A stretch of DNA of 64,000 bases from Paraburkholderia nodosa (GCF_001718195.1 NZ_MCNV01000003.1:310001-374000); one strand, 5' to 3'; counted from the stretch's first letter, positions 35,005 through 47,611 are shown. Numbers and translations are program-made. Notes: generated from the letters alone by a model not told the origin.

Positions 35005-35266
35005 AGTGGTCTCTCCCTTCAAGTCAGTGTCTGTGTCCGGCCATGCGATGTCGGGCTGGACGGTTACGATTGAACACGACGGCGAAGGCGTGAGGCGTTG
35101 CAATTTGTAAGCAGCGGTATGGCCCGTGTAACAGCATCGGAGCGCAAAGCCTTTTGCACGCGCTGTCAGGCGCGCCCCTGCAATACAGGCACGACACTTT
35201 TAACAAGCTCGTAATGGGAAACGGCGGGGGAATGCCCGCCGCAACGCGCGTGGCGACCCGCCAAAA

Positions 35267-36274
35267 TCAAGCGGCGTGAACGCGCGATGACGGCACGGAC
35301 ACGCCGCCGTCGCGCACCGGGTAGATGCGATCGACGGCATCGATCGCCACCTGCACGGGCGGCACGTGACGGCCATCGCCGATCGAGATCGAGCGATTGG
35401 GCGCACGCACGCCGCTGTGTTCGGCGTCGGTCGAAACGAAGACCATCACCGTCGGCTTGATGAGCGCGTGCGAGAGATGCACGAACCCCGTGTCGGTGCC
35501 GACCACGAGCGCGCAATCCTCGATGCGCTGTGCGACCTGAGAAACCGTGAGGCGCGGCAGCACCGTCGCGCCCGGGATGAGCGCCGCAATCTCGCGCGCC
35601 GTGGCGTGCTCGTTATCGGATCCCCACGGCAACTCGATACGCAGGCCACGCGCGATCAACGCATTGCCCAGTTCCCCCCAATGCGCGACCGGCCACTTCT
35701 TCTCGTCTTTCGAAGTCGCGTGAAAGAGCAGCGCCGTGGGCGCGTCAGGCGCGGGCAGCGCGGTGCCGTCGCGCGGAACGCGCATCTGGAATTCGGGCGG
35801 CGTGTCGACCGTATAGCCGAGCGCCTCGCCGGCGCTGATGCGCATGCCGTGCCACGCATCGCACTTCGGACGCGGCCCGAAACGGCCGTTGTACGCGAAG
35901 GCTGCGCCACGCTCGCCGAGGTCCTGCGTGAGATAGCCAAAGCGGCGCCGCCCGCGCGCGAGAAACGCGATGATCGCGCTCTTGTACACGCCGTGAATGT
36001 CGACGATGGCGTCGTAGCGGTAGGCGCGCAACTCCGAAATCGACGCCCAGATCGACTTGAAGTCGCTCCAGCGGCGCGCCTTCTTGAAACGGCGCAGCGG
36101 CGCGCAGAGCACGCGGTCGATGCCGGCATTCCAGCGCACGATATCGGCAAAGGCCTCATCGGCGGCCCAATCGACCTTCACGCCGGGGAAGGCGCGCTGC
36201 ACGTCGGCCACGACCGGAAGCGCCTCGACGATATCGCCGAGCGAAGTCACTTTGACAATCAAAACTCGTTTCAT
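35267..36274 (-). CDS. waaC: Lipopolysaccharide heptosyltransferase I
   Basis: A 335-aa GT9 glycosyltransferase that adds the first L-glycero-D-manno-heptose to Kdo2-lipid A in LPS inner-core synthesis, on the cytoplasmic face. N-terminal MKRVLIVKVTSLGDIVEALP contains the catalytic Asp in LGD. The C-terminal nucleotide-sugar domain has LVVGTDTGFVHLSHAL, the family's G-x-D-T-G-x-x-H-L. The ATG at 36274 is chosen by this start; the frame remains open upstream. It is flanked by small lipoproteins on the same strand. Confidence 0.95.
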   Translation of the reverse strand: MKRVLIVKVTSLGDIVEALPVVADVQRAFPGVKVDWAADEAFADIVRWNAGIDRVLCAPLRRFKKARRWSDFKSIWASISELRAYRYDAIVDIHGVYKSAIIAFLARGRRRFGYLTQDLGERGAAFAYNGRFGPRPKCDAWHGMRISAGEALGYTVDTPPEFQMRVPRDGTALPAPDAPTALLFHATSKDEKKWPVAHWGELGNALIARGLRIELPWGSDNEHATAREIAALIPGATVLPRLTVSQVAQRIEDCALVVGTDTGFVHLSHALIKPTVMVFVSTDAEHSGVRAPNRSISIGDGRHVPPVQVAIDAVDRIYPVRDGGVSVPSSRVHAA

Positions 36275-36440
36275 TGTGCTGCGGGCCTCAGGGCCCGATA
36301 TTCCAGTCTTCAAGGGATTGGCGGAGATTTTAGCGGACGAACCTTGCGCCAACCTGCGAATGAGCGATTCGACACGAGCGAAATCTGTCCCTTTCTTACA
36401 GGTTCCCTGTGCGGCGTCGACAAAGTACGCCGCAAAACGC

Positions 36441-36476
36441 ACCGGGCCCGACACGCCAATGCGTGTCGGGCCCGGT
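36441..36476 (-). terminator. Strong hairpin downstream of the 36-aa lipoprotein
   Basis: A perfect 16-bp inverted repeat (36441-36456 with 36461-36476) with a CAAT loop. On minus it follows the small lipoprotein and is succeeded by GTGCGTTTTG, a weak U tract. Confidence 0.6.
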
Positions 36477-36515
36477 CGGGACGATCCGTCGAGGAGCGAT
36501 AGAAACGGTCGACGG

Positions 36516-36626
36516 CTAGTAGACGACGACCGGTGCGGGTCTCACGTACATGGGCCGCGCCGGCACGACGATGCAGCCCGCCAGCATAAGCGCGAGCACG
36601 GCCGCCGCGAGCAATTTTTTACTCAT
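36516..36626 (-). CDS. Tiny lipoprotein, 36 aa
   Basis: GGGGAGC lies 6 bp before the ATG at 36626. MSKKLLAAAVLALMLAGC is a near-ideal lipoprotein signal (lipobox LAGC). The mature part is only 19 residues (CIVVPARPMYVRPAPVVVY), Val/Pro-rich. It resembles the 41-aa lipoprotein (CVVVPAG after its lipobox) across waaC. Too short for ordinary gene finders. It ends at TAG 36516-36518, and a strong hairpin follows. Confidence 0.6.
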   Translation of the reverse strand: MSKKLLAAAVLALMLAGCIVVPARPMYVRPAPVVVY

Positions 36627-36653
36627 GATAGGGCTCCCCTCAGGCTTGAAGGA

Positions 36654-36971
36654 TCAGACGGCCCAGTGGCCTTCGACCCAGCGCCAGTTCGGGCCGTGCG
36701 CGATCCAGTGGCCCGGCACCCAGTGGTAGCCGACACGCTCGGCCTGCCAGTGGCCCCTCACCCACACGTACTGGCCGTGGTCCCAGCGCCAGTGGCCCTT
36801 GTCCCACACGTAGCCCACGCGCGGCGCCGGCGCGACTTCCACACGTTCGCCAGGCGGCGGCGCGCTCGGCTCGACCACGACGATTTCGGCAAGCGCCGGA
36901 GCCGCGACCGCGCAGGTGCCAGCGGCAACGATTGCGACCTTGGCGATGAAGAGGCGAATGGAGTTGTTCAT
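36654..36971 (-). CDS. Secreted W-x-x-G-H-W repeat protein (YXWGXW family), 105 aa
   Basis: A signal peptide (MNNSIRLFIAKVAIVAAGTCAVAAPALA) is followed by an acidic/Pro linker and four copies of W-x-x-G-H-W (VWDKGHW, VWVRGHW, HWVPGHW, RWVEGHW) in the last 55 residues. This is the BcpO/YXWGXW-repeat class of small periplasmic or surface proteins of unknown function that is common in Burkholderiales. An in-frame ATG at 36980 is possible. It lies 27 bp upstream of the 36-aa lipoprotein, so the two are likely co-transcribed. Confidence 0.8.
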   Translation of the reverse strand: MNNSIRLFIAKVAIVAAGTCAVAAPALAEIVVVEPSAPPPGERVEVAPAPRVGYVWDKGHWRWDHGQYVWVRGHWQAERVGYHWVPGHWIAHGPNWRWVEGHWAV

Positions 36972-37202
36972 GTTGGCCACCCTTGATTGTTTGACGCCTG
37001 GATTGGCGTTACCCGATCAATGCGCGAGCACGGCGTTGCGCTGACAGCGGCGGTGTTACGGCGCGGGGTGATGTGAAACGGAATATTTCGGCAAGGCAGG
37101 CGACCGGGCCAAAGCACGGCGCACGAGAAGGGACGGCGCGAAGGAACAGCGGGGCGATACGACGAACGACGCGCGCAGCGCAGTGGCTGCGCGCGTTGAA
37201 AC

Positions 37203-37457
37203 TCAAGCCTGCGGAATCTCGATCTTGACCTCGAGCACTTCGAGATCGTCCTGACGTTCGAGGCTCACGCGAATGTCTTCATCGGAGATCTTCACGTACT
37301 TCGAGATCACCGCGACCAGTTCGCGTTGCAAGGCCGGCAGATAGTCGGCGGGCGGATGGCCGCCTGCGCGCTCGTGAGCAATGATGAGCTGCAGGCGTTC
37401 CTTCGCTACCGAGGCGGACTTCTTCTTCTCGCCGAGAAAAAACGAAAGAAACGACAT
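37203..37457 (-). CDS. minE: Cell division topological specificity factor MinE
   Basis: 84-aa MinE. The N-terminal amphipathic anchor ([22 protein letters not shown]) binds the membrane and the MinD-stimulating helix follows, then the dimerisation domain ([37 protein letters not shown]). It drives MinCD pole-to-pole oscillation so that the Z ring forms at mid-cell. 14 bp downstream of minD; end of the minCDE operon. Confidence 0.97.
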   Translation of the reverse strand: MSFLSFFLGEKKKSASVAKERLQLIIAHERAGGHPPADYLPALQRELVAVISKYVKISDEDIRVSLERQDDLEVLEVKIEIPQA

Positions 37458-37471
37458 GACGTTCGCCTCCC

Positions 37472-38287
37472 TTACTTGCTACCGAAGAGGCGCTGCAAGA
37501 GGCCCGGCTTCTGGTAATCGGTGAAGCGAAGCGACTTGTCCTCGCCGAGAAAGCGCGACACGACGTCCTTGTACGACTCGGCGACGTCGGTGCCGTCCAG
37601 ATGCACTGCCGGCAGACCCTGGTTCGATGCGTGCAGCACCGCTTCCGATTCGGGAATCACGCCGATCAGTTCAATGCGCAGGATTTCCTGAATGTCGTTC
37701 AGCGAGAGCATTTCGCCTTCGCTCACGCGCTTCGGGTTGTAGCGGGTGATGAGTAGGTGCTCCTTGATCGGGTCCTTGCCTTCGATCGCACGCTTCGTCT
37801 TCGACGACAGCATGCCGAGGATACGGTCCGAGTCGCGCACGGAAGACACTTCCGGGTTCGTCACGATGAGCGCTTCGTCGGCGAAGTGCATCGCGAGCAG
37901 CGCGCCCGACTCGATGCCCGCGGGCGAATCGCACACGATGTACTCGAAGTCCATCTTGCGCAGGTCCTCGATCACCTTCTCCACGCCTTCTTTCGTGAGC
38001 GCGTCTTTATCGCGCGTTTGCGAGGCCGGGAGAATGAAGAGGTTTTCGCACTTCTTGTCCTTGATGAGCGCCTGATTGAGGTTCGCCTCACCCTGGATCA
38101 CGTTGATCAGGTCGTACACGACGCGGCGCTCGCAACCCATGATGAGGTCGAGATTGCGCAGGCCCACGTCGAAGTCGATGACCGCAGTCTTGTGGCCGCG
38201 CAACGCGAGGCCCGATGCGAAACTCGCGCTCGTGGTCGTCTTGCCGACACCACCTTTGCCCGAAGTCACCACAATGATTTTTGCCAT
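37472..38287 (-). CDS. minD: Septum site-determining ATPase MinD
   Basis: The 271-aa ParA/MinD ATPase has the deviant Walker A KGGVGKTT (residues 11-18), switch I/II regions ([24 protein letters not shown]), and the C-terminal membrane-targeting helix ([26 protein letters not shown]). It recruits MinC to the membrane and is released by MinE. Middle gene of minCDE. Confidence 0.98.
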   Translation of the reverse strand: MAKIIVVTSGKGGVGKTTTSASFASGLALRGHKTAVIDFDVGLRNLDLIMGCERRVVYDLINVIQGEANLNQALIKDKKCENLFILPASQTRDKDALTKEGVEKVIEDLRKMDFEYIVCDSPAGIESGALLAMHFADEALIVTNPEVSSVRDSDRILGMLSSKTKRAIEGKDPIKEHLLITRYNPKRVSEGEMLSLNDIQEILRIELIGVIPESEAVLHASNQGLPAVHLDGTDVAESYKDVVSRFLGEDKSLRFTDYQKPGLLQRLFGSK

Positions 38288-38379
38288 TCCCTTACCTTGC
38301 GTTCGTCAGTTTCTCAGTTTGGTCTCATCGCGTGCCGCTCATGCCCCTGATCGCCTGCGCACGACGCTCGAGCTGCGAC

Positions 38380-39258
38380 TCAGGTGAGCCTCAACGGTTC
38401 GATCAACAGCTTTTCTTCCTCGAGCCGGATTTGCGCCGGCTTGCCCCGCACGTCGTCGGCGAGTGGAACTTCAGTCGTACGGTAGATGCCCGCAATCGAA
38501 ATCAGTTCCGCCTCGAGGCTCGTGCAGAAAATGCGTGCGTCGTGGTTGCCGTGCACACCCGCGAGCGCGCGGCCGCGCAGCGGCGCGTAAATGTGGATGT
38601 TGCCCTCGGCGATCACTTCCGCGCCGTTGGATACGAGGCCGAGCACGACCACGTCGCCCTTCGCGTAGATGCGCTGGCCCGAGCGCAGCGGCCGGTCGAT
38701 CACGAGCGTGGGTTCCGCGCGCGTGCCCGACGCGCCGGCGTCGAGGGCCGCCGCGGCACTCACCGTTGCCGCTGCGCTCGCTTCGGCGGCGGCCGGGTCC
38801 GTTTCGGCGGTAGAGAGTTCGGGCTGCGCAGCGGTGGCGTGCGGCGCGGCCGAACCGGTGGCGGATGCGCTCGCCGATGCATTCGCTGCCTCGCCTTCGC
38901 TTGCGCCTTCTTCGGCGGCCGGCTTCGCGCCCGCGCCGCGGCGGTCGCGGGCCTCGAGGAACGGCAGGCCTGCCGCAGCGGCCCAGCTGTGTTGTTCAGG
39001 TTGCGCAACCACGCCTACCGGACGCATGCGCACGCTTTCGAGCAGGCGCGCGATGTCGCCGAGCGCGACCTGCTCGCCGTCGGCGAGACGCCGCACGTCG
39101 ATCGCGACAGTGTCGTTCGCGAAGAATTCGGGCGTCGCCTCGAAGCGCCGCGTGAGCTCGGCGCGCATGGCGTCGAGCTCGGTCGTCTTGACCACGAACA
39201 GAAGCGTATCGACTGAACCGCTCTTCAGTTCAAAATATGGCGATTTCTTGGGCGACAT
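38380..39258 (-). CDS. minC: Septum inhibitor MinC with enlarged linker
   Basis: 292 aa, against about 230 in E. coli. Residues 1-98 form the FtsZ-inhibiting N-domain ([15 protein letters not shown]), and residues 182-286 the beta-helical C-domain that binds MinD ([46 protein letters not shown]). Between them is an unusually long low-complexity Ala/Ser/Glu/Pro linker (about residues 105-180). First gene of minCDE. Confidence 0.95.
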   Translation of the reverse strand: MSPKKSPYFELKSGSVDTLLFVVKTTELDAMRAELTRRFEATPEFFANDTVAIDVRRLADGEQVALGDIARLLESVRMRPVGVVAQPEQHSWAAAAGLPFLEARDRRGAGAKPAAEEGASEGEAANASASASATGSAAPHATAAQPELSTAETDPAAAEASAAATVSAAAALDAGASGTRAEPTLVIDRPLRSGQRIYAKGDVVVLGLVSNGAEVIAEGNIHIYAPLRGRALAGVHGNHDARIFCTSLEAELISIAGIYRTTEVPLADDVRGKPAQIRLEEEKLLIEPLRLT

Positions 39259-39394
39259 GGCGTTCGGCTAAAAATTTTGCGTATTTTACAGGCGCGGACG
39301 CACACGGCCATTATTTTTAATGGTGTTTCGGTGTGACGTGCGGAGGGCAGCGGAACGCGCGCGACGCCGCACGCAGCGGCGCGAACGCAGGGCG

Positions 39395-39931
39395 TTACGG
39401 CGAGGAAGCGGACTTCGTATGCTCGCCGAGCGTGCGCATGAGCAGCGTTTCCCACTGCTCGGGCTGCTGCTGGCTGCGCGCGTGGTCGCCGGTGGCGACA
39501 AAGCCGAGGCGCTCGTAGAAGCGCATGGCCGTGGCGTTCGTGTCGGTGATCCAGGCATAGACCTGCGTGGCGCCTTCGCTCACGAGCCAGTCGATGGCGC
39601 TGTTCAGCAGCAATTCGCCGCCGCTCAGATGACGCACCGCAGGCGCGACCCACAGCGCCGAGACGAACGCGCGGCGCGCCGGCGCGCTTTCGAAGCTCGC
39701 GCCGATCAGACCGGCCGGATGGCCCTCGGTATAGAGAATGAACGACGTGCCCGTGTGCGAGACCGCATGCCGGGCCGCCGCGGCGTCGAAAACGGCGACA
39801 TCGGCGGATAGCGCGTCTTCGAGCGTGTCGCCGAATGCATAAGGCGCGTCGCGCAGCGAAGCTGTTCGAAGCTCGCGGAGCACGGCACCCTGATCGGCGG
39901 CGATACGGCGAACGGTCAGTGACGGACTCAT
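39395..39931 (-). CDS. GNAT-family N-acetyltransferase
   Basis: A 178-aa GNAT acetyltransferase. Motif A is visible as ALWVAPAVRHLSGGELLLNSAIDWL (acetyl-CoA pyrophosphate loop, R-x-x-G-x-G/A-like but degenerate as RHLSGG), motif B as YAWITDTNATAMRFYERLGFVATG. N-terminal RRIAADQGAVLRELRTASLRDAP is typical of small-molecule or protein acetyltransferases annotated as GNAT. The substrate is unknown. It is downstream of map on minus and not obviously linked to minC. Confidence 0.9.
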   Translation of the reverse strand: MSPSLTVRRIAADQGAVLRELRTASLRDAPYAFGDTLEDALSADVAVFDAAAARHAVSHTGTSFILYTEGHPAGLIGASFESAPARRAFVSALWVAPAVRHLSGGELLLNSAIDWLVSEGATQVYAWITDTNATAMRFYERLGFVATGDHARSQQQPEQWETLLMRTLGEHTKSASSP

Positions 39932-40073
39932 GCAGTCGTAAACCCCAATAAAGCGCTAACGCGTAGCTTTAACCGAACTGGCTTGAGAGTCAAATCCTTA
40001 TTTGACAATTGCCGACACGCGACGCCCCGCGCGCGAGCCTTGACAGACGGCCCCAGAGGCCGCACAGCCACGC

Positions 40074-40859
40074 TCATGGGGCCTCGTAGGCGCCTGTGCC
40101 GTCCGGCCAGGGCGTGAGGAGTTCGTAGCCGTCGTCGGTAACCGCGACCATGTGTTCCCACTGCGCCGAGAGCGAGCGGTCCTTCGTGACGACCGTCCAG
40201 CCGTCGCGCTGCACCGATGTGCCGGCGCGGCCCGCGTTGACCATCGGCTCGATCGTGAAGACCATGCCCGGCTTCAGGCGCACGCCCTGCCCCGGCTGGC
40301 CGTAGTGCAGCACCTGCGGTTCCTCGTGGTAGACCTTGCCGATGCCGTGGCCGCAGTACTCGCGCACGATCGAGAAGCCGTCCGCCTGAGCGCGCTTCTG
40401 GATGGCGTTGCCGACGTCGCCGAGCGTCGCCCCCGGCTTCACCTGGCGGATGCCCGCGAGCATCGCCTCGTAGGTCGTGTCGATCAGCTGGCGGCCCACC
40501 GAACTCGGCGTGCCGACGCAGTACATGCGGCTCGTGTCCCCGAAATAGCCGTCCTTGATCACGGCCACGTCGATGTTGATGATGTCGCCGTCCTTGAGCA
40601 CTTCGCCGCGATTCGGAATGCCGTGGCAGACCACGGAATTGACGGACGTGCAGATCGTCTTCGGAAAGCCGAGGTAGCCGACATTGGCCGGCACGGCCTT
40701 GAGCGTGTTGACGATGTAGTCGTTGCAGATCGCGTCGAGGTCGTCGGTAGAGACGCCCGGCTTCACGTGCTCGCCGATCATCGCGAGCACGTCGGCGGCG
40801 AGCCGGCCCGAAATGCGCAGGCGGGCGAGATCATCGGCAGACTTGTAGGTGATAGGCAT
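40074..40859 (-). CDS. map: Methionine aminopeptidase, type I
   Basis: A 261-aa metallopeptidase that removes the initiator Met. The metal ligands of the pita-bread fold can be seen: Asp in IINIDVAVIKDGYFGDTSRM (two Asp), His in CGHGIGKVYHEEP, Glu in FTIEPMVN, and Glu in the C-terminal QWEHMVAV. The His/Cys substrate loop VCHGIP is also present. ATG 40859 starts MPITYKSADDLARLRISGRLAADVL, the family start. It is not adjacent to rpsB in this window. Confidence 0.97.
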   Translation of the reverse strand: MPITYKSADDLARLRISGRLAADVLAMIGEHVKPGVSTDDLDAICNDYIVNTLKAVPANVGYLGFPKTICTSVNSVVCHGIPNRGEVLKDGDIINIDVAVIKDGYFGDTSRMYCVGTPSSVGRQLIDTTYEAMLAGIRQVKPGATLGDVGNAIQKRAQADGFSIVREYCGHGIGKVYHEEPQVLHYGQPGQGVRLKPGMVFTIEPMVNAGRAGTSVQRDGWTVVTKDRSLSAQWEHMVAVTDDGYELLTPWPDGTGAYEAP

Positions 40860-41141
40860 CGATGGACCGGAGTGGGCGCGGCGGTGGCAGAGAAGCCTGC
40901 GCCGCAATTCAAAGGAGCGATTGTACCGGCGCTGCGGCGTCGCCAGCGCAGCAACCCGCAGCAATCTGTGTCATCCCGATGACGCCGGACGCGGAATTTT
41001 CAGAGATCTCCGATCGTTCGAGCACAAGCCGCCGTCAAGAATGAGAAATATCTTACATCGCGCGCTGGCAGTCCGATCATGACCCCAAGTGCAAGTGAAT
41101 GCGCGCGCCAGCCTGCATGCCGGATCTCGAGCAGAAAAGCA
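40860..41141. other. Upstream region of map, no gene
   Basis: About 280 bases between map and the tRNA-Ser terminator. I see no coding frame with a ribosome site. It presumably contains the map promoter. Confidence 0.4.
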
Positions 41142-41177
41142 AAAACCCCTGCAGCGGTTAGGCATGCAGGGGTTTTC
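41142..41177 (-). terminator. Terminator of tRNA-Ser(CGA)
   Basis: 12-bp stem AAAACCCCTGCA (41142-41153) with TGCAGGGGTTTT (41165-41176), 11-nt loop, T-rich end on the minus strand. Confidence 0.85.
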
Positions 41178-41179
41178 TG

Positions 41180-41274
<95 letters not shown>

Positions 41275-41329
41275 GGTGTACGGCTCTTTACTGCTTCCCC
41301 GGTGTTGGTCGGCAACCGGAGAAGCGAAG

Positions 41330-41357
41330 ATTATAGAACATTTTTTGACTTCTGCAA
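41330..41357 (-). promoter_or_regulatory. Promoter of tRNA-Ser(CGA)
   Basis: On minus: TTGCAG (plus 41352-41357), 16-bp spacer, TATAAT (plus 41330-41335). The tRNA begins 55 bp downstream. Confidence 0.6.
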
Positions 41358-41419
41358 GCCCTCATCGGAAAAAAGTTTCGAGGGCAAGGAATCACATGTC
41401 CTGCGCGCGAGACAGCGCC

Positions 41420-44141
<2,722 letters not shown>

Positions 44142-44367
44142 GACGTTTTCGCGATAATGACGGCTTTCCGGCTGGCCACACATGTGTGGCAAATTCGGTG
44201 GCAGATTCGGGGACACAGCGGCCCACTCCACAAAACGGCGCGCCGCACCGGATGCAGTCGTGCATTATGACAGCGTGCGCCGCGGCGCGAAGCGCGGGCC
44301 GAGCTGCTGAAGCCGACGCACCCGGACAAAACAGACAAAACAGACGATACAGAGGAAAGCGTTCCAC

Positions 44368-45684
44368 ATGACTCAAGATTCGCACGCCGGCGAGACCGGC
44401 TCCACCTACGCGCCGAACGTGCCCGTGCCCGACGCGCGCCGCCAGTTCCGCACCGGCGACGCCTTCGCGCTATGGTTTTCGCTCGGCATCGGCCTGCTCG
44501 TCGCGCAGGCAGGCGCGCTGCTCGTGCCGGGCCTCTCGCTGCCCCACGCGCTTATGGCCATCGTCATCGGCAGCGTGATCGGCGTCGTGCTGCTCGCGCT
44601 CGCGGGCGTGATCGGCACGGACACGGGCCTCGCCGCCATGTCGTCGCTGCGCCCGACGCTCGGCGTGCGCGGCGTGTCGGTGCCGGCCGTCATCAACATG
44701 GTGCAGCTCGTGGGCTGGGGCTCGTTCGAGATCATCGTGATGCGCGATTCCGCCGATGCGCTCGCCAAACAAGCCTTCGGCCTGTCGATGCCGCTCGTCT
44801 GGACCGTGATCTTCGGCGTGCTCGCCACGCTGCTCGCCGTGAGCGGGCCGCTCTCGTTCGTGCGGCGCTTCCTGCGCACGTGGGGCATCTGGCTGCTGCT
44901 CGCTGGCGCCGCCTGGCTCACGTGGAGCCTGCTCGTGAAGCAGGACCTGGGCGCGCTGATGCGCCGCCCCGGCACGGGCGAAATGCCGTTTGGCAGCGCC
45001 ATCGACCTCGTGGTGGCGATGCCGCTCTCGTGGCTGCCGCTCATCGCCGACTACACGCGGTTCGGCCGCAAGGCGGGCGAAACCTTCCGCGGCACGCTGT
45101 TCGGCTATGGCATCGCGAACCTGTGGTTCTATGCGCTCGGCGCGATCTACGGCCTCGCCGCGGGCGGCGGCGACGCCCTCCTCACCACGGCGCTCGCGCA
45201 GGCCGGCGGCGGCTTCGCGCTGCTGCTCGTGCTGATCGACGAAATCGACAATGCCTTCGCCGATATCCACTCGGCCGCGGTCTCGACCGGCACGTTCTGG
45301 ACGCGCGCCAGTGTGCCCTGGCTCTCGGCGGCGTTCGGCGCGCTGTGCACGCTGATCGGCCTCGTCGTGCCGATGGCGAAGTACGAGAACTTCCTGCTCT
45401 TTATCGGTTCGGTGTTCGCGCCGCTCTTCGGGGTAGTGCTCGCCGATCACTTCATCGTGCGCCGCCGCCGCATCGACACCCAGGCCCTCGCCGATCTGAA
45501 CGGCGCCTATGGCTATTCGGGCGGCTGGCACGTGAGCGCGTTCGTCGCGTGGGTGGTCGGTTTCGGCGCGTATCAGGCGCTCAACCAGTGGCTGCCGAAT
45601 CTCGGCGCGACGCTGCCTTCGCTCGTGATCGGCGCACTGTGCTATCTCGTGCTCGCGGGGCGCCGGCGCGCGGCTTACGCGTAA
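44368..45684 (+). CDS. NCS1-family permease (cytosine/HMP transporter-like)
   Basis: A 438-aa inner-membrane protein with about 12 helices in the nucleobase:cation symporter-1 family. Features: FALWFSLGIGLLVAQAGALLVPGLSL, then GTDTGLAAMSSLRPTLGVRG, helix 3 LVGWGSFEIIVM and the helix-8 DEIDNAFADIHSA region. It resembles CytX, proposed to bring in hydroxymethylpyrimidine for thiamine synthesis, but cytosine or purine permeases are close. No thiamine riboswitch is visible upstream, so substrate assignment is open. It stands divergent from rarA. Confidence 0.86.
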   Translation: MTQDSHAGETGSTYAPNVPVPDARRQFRTGDAFALWFSLGIGLLVAQAGALLVPGLSLPHALMAIVIGSVIGVVLLALAGVIGTDTGLAAMSSLRPTLGVRGVSVPAVINMVQLVGWGSFEIIVMRDSADALAKQAFGLSMPLVWTVIFGVLATLLAVSGPLSFVRRFLRTWGIWLLLAGAAWLTWSLLVKQDLGALMRRPGTGEMPFGSAIDLVVAMPLSWLPLIADYTRFGRKAGETFRGTLFGYGIANLWFYALGAIYGLAAGGGDALLTTALAQAGGGFALLLVLIDEIDNAFADIHSAAVSTGTFWTRASVPWLSAAFGALCTLIGLVVPMAKYENFLLFIGSVFAPLFGVVLADHFIVRRRRIDTQALADLNGAYGYSGGWHVSAFVAWVVGFGAYQALNQWLPNLGATLPSLVIGALCYLVLAGRRRAAYA

Positions 45685-45710
45685 CGCGCCGTACTTTCGC
45701 TGGACAATAA

Positions 45711-45742
45711 AAAACGCCAGGCTTCGCAGCCTGGCGTTTTTG
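45711..45742. terminator. Bidirectional terminator, permease and bioB
   Basis: A perfect 13-bp stem (45711-45723 with 45728-45740), TCGC loop, A4 on the left and T5 on the right. It separates the plus-strand permease from minus-strand bioB, which converge. Confidence 0.9.
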
Positions 45743-45763
45743 CTTTTGGCGACATGCGCAGCG

Positions 45764-46849
45764 TCACTCGCAATGGCCGCAGCCGCCGTGCGCATGACCG
45801 TGATGGTCGTGATGAGCGTGGTCGTCGGCGGGCAGATGCTGCGCGGCCTGCGCCGTGATGCCCAGGCGCTGCAGCAGCTTGCGGTCGGCTTGCGCCTGCG
45901 GGTTGCTCGTGGTGAGCAGCTGGTCGCCGTAGAAAATCGAGTTCGCGCCCGCCATGAAGCACAGTGCCTGGAGCGCGTCGTCCATCTGCTCGCGGCCCGC
46001 CGAGAGGCGCACCATCGCCTTGGGCATCGTGATGCGCGCCACCGCGATCGTGCGCACGAATTCGAACGGGTCGATCGGTTCCGTGCCTTCGAGCGGCGTC
46101 CCCGCGACTTGCACGAGGTTGTTGATGGGCACCGACTCCGGATACGGCTCCATGTTCGCGAGCTGGGCGATCAGGCCCGCGCGTTCGCGGCGCGACTCGC
46201 CCATGCCGACGATGCCGCCGCAGCATACGTTGATGCCCGCGTCGCGTACGCGTTCGAGCGTCTCGAGGCGGTCGTCGTAGGTGCGCGTCGAAATGATCTT
46301 GCCGTAGAACTCCGGCGACGTATCGAGGTTATGGTTGTAGTAGTCGAGGCCCGCATCGGCCAACGCCTTCGCCTGGTGATCTTCGAGCATGCCGAGCGTC
46401 ACGCAGGTTTCGAGACCCATCGCCTTCACGCCGCGGATCATGTCCTTGATCGGTTCGAGGTGGCGATCCTTCGGATTGCGCCACGCCGCGCCCATGCAAA
46501 AGCGCGTCGCGCCGTTTGCCTTGGCCGCGCGCGCCGCGTCCAGCACGGCGTCGACTTCCATCAGCTTGCCGGCTTCCAGTTCCGTGTCGTGATGCGCCGA
46601 TTGCGGGCAGTACGCGCAGTCTTCCTCGCAGCCGCCGGTCTTGATCGAGAGAAGCGTGGAAAGCTGCACGGCGTTCGCATCGAAATGCTCGCGATGCACC
46701 TGCTGCGCGCGGAACATCAGGTCGTTGAACGGCAACTCGTAGAGTGCGGCGACGTCGGCGACTTTCCAGCGCGCGGCGGCTTCGGCTGCGGCCTGGGCGC
46801 TCGGTGCGGTGGCCTTGAGCGTTGTGATGTCGATGTGGGTTTGCGTCAT
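45764..46849 (-). CDS. bioB: Biotin synthase
   Basis: A 361-aa radical SAM enzyme that inserts sulfur into dethiobiotin. The [4Fe-4S] motif is [16 protein letters not shown] (Cys74, Cys78, Cys81), followed by [14 protein letters not shown] and [14 protein letters not shown]. It ends in an unusual His-rich tail ([21 protein letters not shown]), which is absent from the E. coli enzyme (346 aa). Last gene of bioAFDB on minus. Confidence 0.97.
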   Translation of the reverse strand: MTQTHIDITTLKATAPSAQAAAEAAARWKVADVAALYELPFNDLMFRAQQVHREHFDANAVQLSTLLSIKTGGCEEDCAYCPQSAHHDTELEAGKLMEVDAVLDAARAAKANGATRFCMGAAWRNPKDRHLEPIKDMIRGVKAMGLETCVTLGMLEDHQAKALADAGLDYYNHNLDTSPEFYGKIISTRTYDDRLETLERVRDAGINVCCGGIVGMGESRRERAGLIAQLANMEPYPESVPINNLVQVAGTPLEGTEPIDPFEFVRTIAVARITMPKAMVRLSAGREQMDDALQALCFMAGANSIFYGDQLLTTSNPQAQADRKLLQRLGITAQAAQHLPADDHAHHDHHGHAHGGCGHCE

Positions 46850-46900
46850 GGTGTCGGGTCCTTCTTTACGTGACTGTGCTTGACTGTGCTTGAGTGTGCA

Positions 46901-47611
46901 TTACGCGTTGGCGCGCAGGTGTGCGAGCAACGCGTCGATGTTCAGATGTCCGGCTGCGTCGTCGGCGCTCGCACCGCGCATGTGCGGCACGACGCCGACG
47001 AGCGGCGCACCGTACTGGGCGGCGAGGCGCTCGCGCAGCGTGCCGATGTTTTCCTCGGGGAACGTCATGGCCGGGTCGATACGGTTCGCGACCCAGCCCG
47101 CGAGCGTCAATCCGCGCGCGGCAATCGCTTCGGCAGTGAGCAGCGCGTGGCTGATGCAGCCGAGGCGCATGCCCACCACGAGCACGACGGGCAGACCGAG
47201 CGCGACGGCGAGATCGGCGGTGTCTTCGGTCGGCGTAAGAGGCACGCGAAAACCGCCCACGCCTTCCACGACGACGGCATCCGCGCGCTCGCAGGCCGCC
47301 TCGTAGCAATCGACGATGCGCGCCATATCGAGCGTCACGCCTTCGAGCGCGGCGGCGATGTGCGGCGCGGCGGGCTCCTTGAGCAGGAACGGCGTGCGGA
47401 TCTCCGGCGGCAGCAGCACGCTCGCGGCGGCGTCGAGCTGATCGGCGTCCTCGTTGTGCCACACGCCGTCGCGCTCGCAAGCGCCCGCGGCGATCGGCTT
47501 GAGCGCCGTGGCGCGCAGCCCCGCGCGGGCGAAGCCGCGCAGCAGCGCCGCGCTCACGAAGGTCTTGCCGATCTCGGTATCGGTGCCGGTGACGAAAAGC
47601 GAAACCGTCAT
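46901..47611 (-). CDS. bioD: Dethiobiotin synthetase
   Basis: A 236-aa ATP-dependent ligase that forms the ureido ring of dethiobiotin from DAPA and CO2. P-loop [15 protein letters not shown] (residues 8-22), the [10 protein letters not shown] segment, and VANRIDPAM are family features. Its ATG overlaps the bioF stop (ATGA), so the two are translationally coupled. Next downstream is bioB. Confidence 0.96.
   Translation of the reverse strand: MTVSLFVTGTDTEIGKTFVSAALLRGFARAGLRATALKPIAAGACERDGVWHNEDADQLDAAASVLLPPEIRTPFLLKEPAAPHIAAALEGVTLDMARIVDCYEAACERADAVVVEGVGGFRVPLTPTEDTADLAVALGLPVVLVVGMRLGCISHALLTAEAIAARGLTLAGWVANRIDPAMTFPEENIGTLRERLAAQYGAPLVGVVPHMRGASADDAAGHLNIDALLAHLRANA

Noticed and set aside
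44142..44367. Thiamine pyrophosphate riboswitch before the CytX-like permease
   Set aside because: I looked for CTGAGA and the CCCTTNGAACCTGAT block and found neither.
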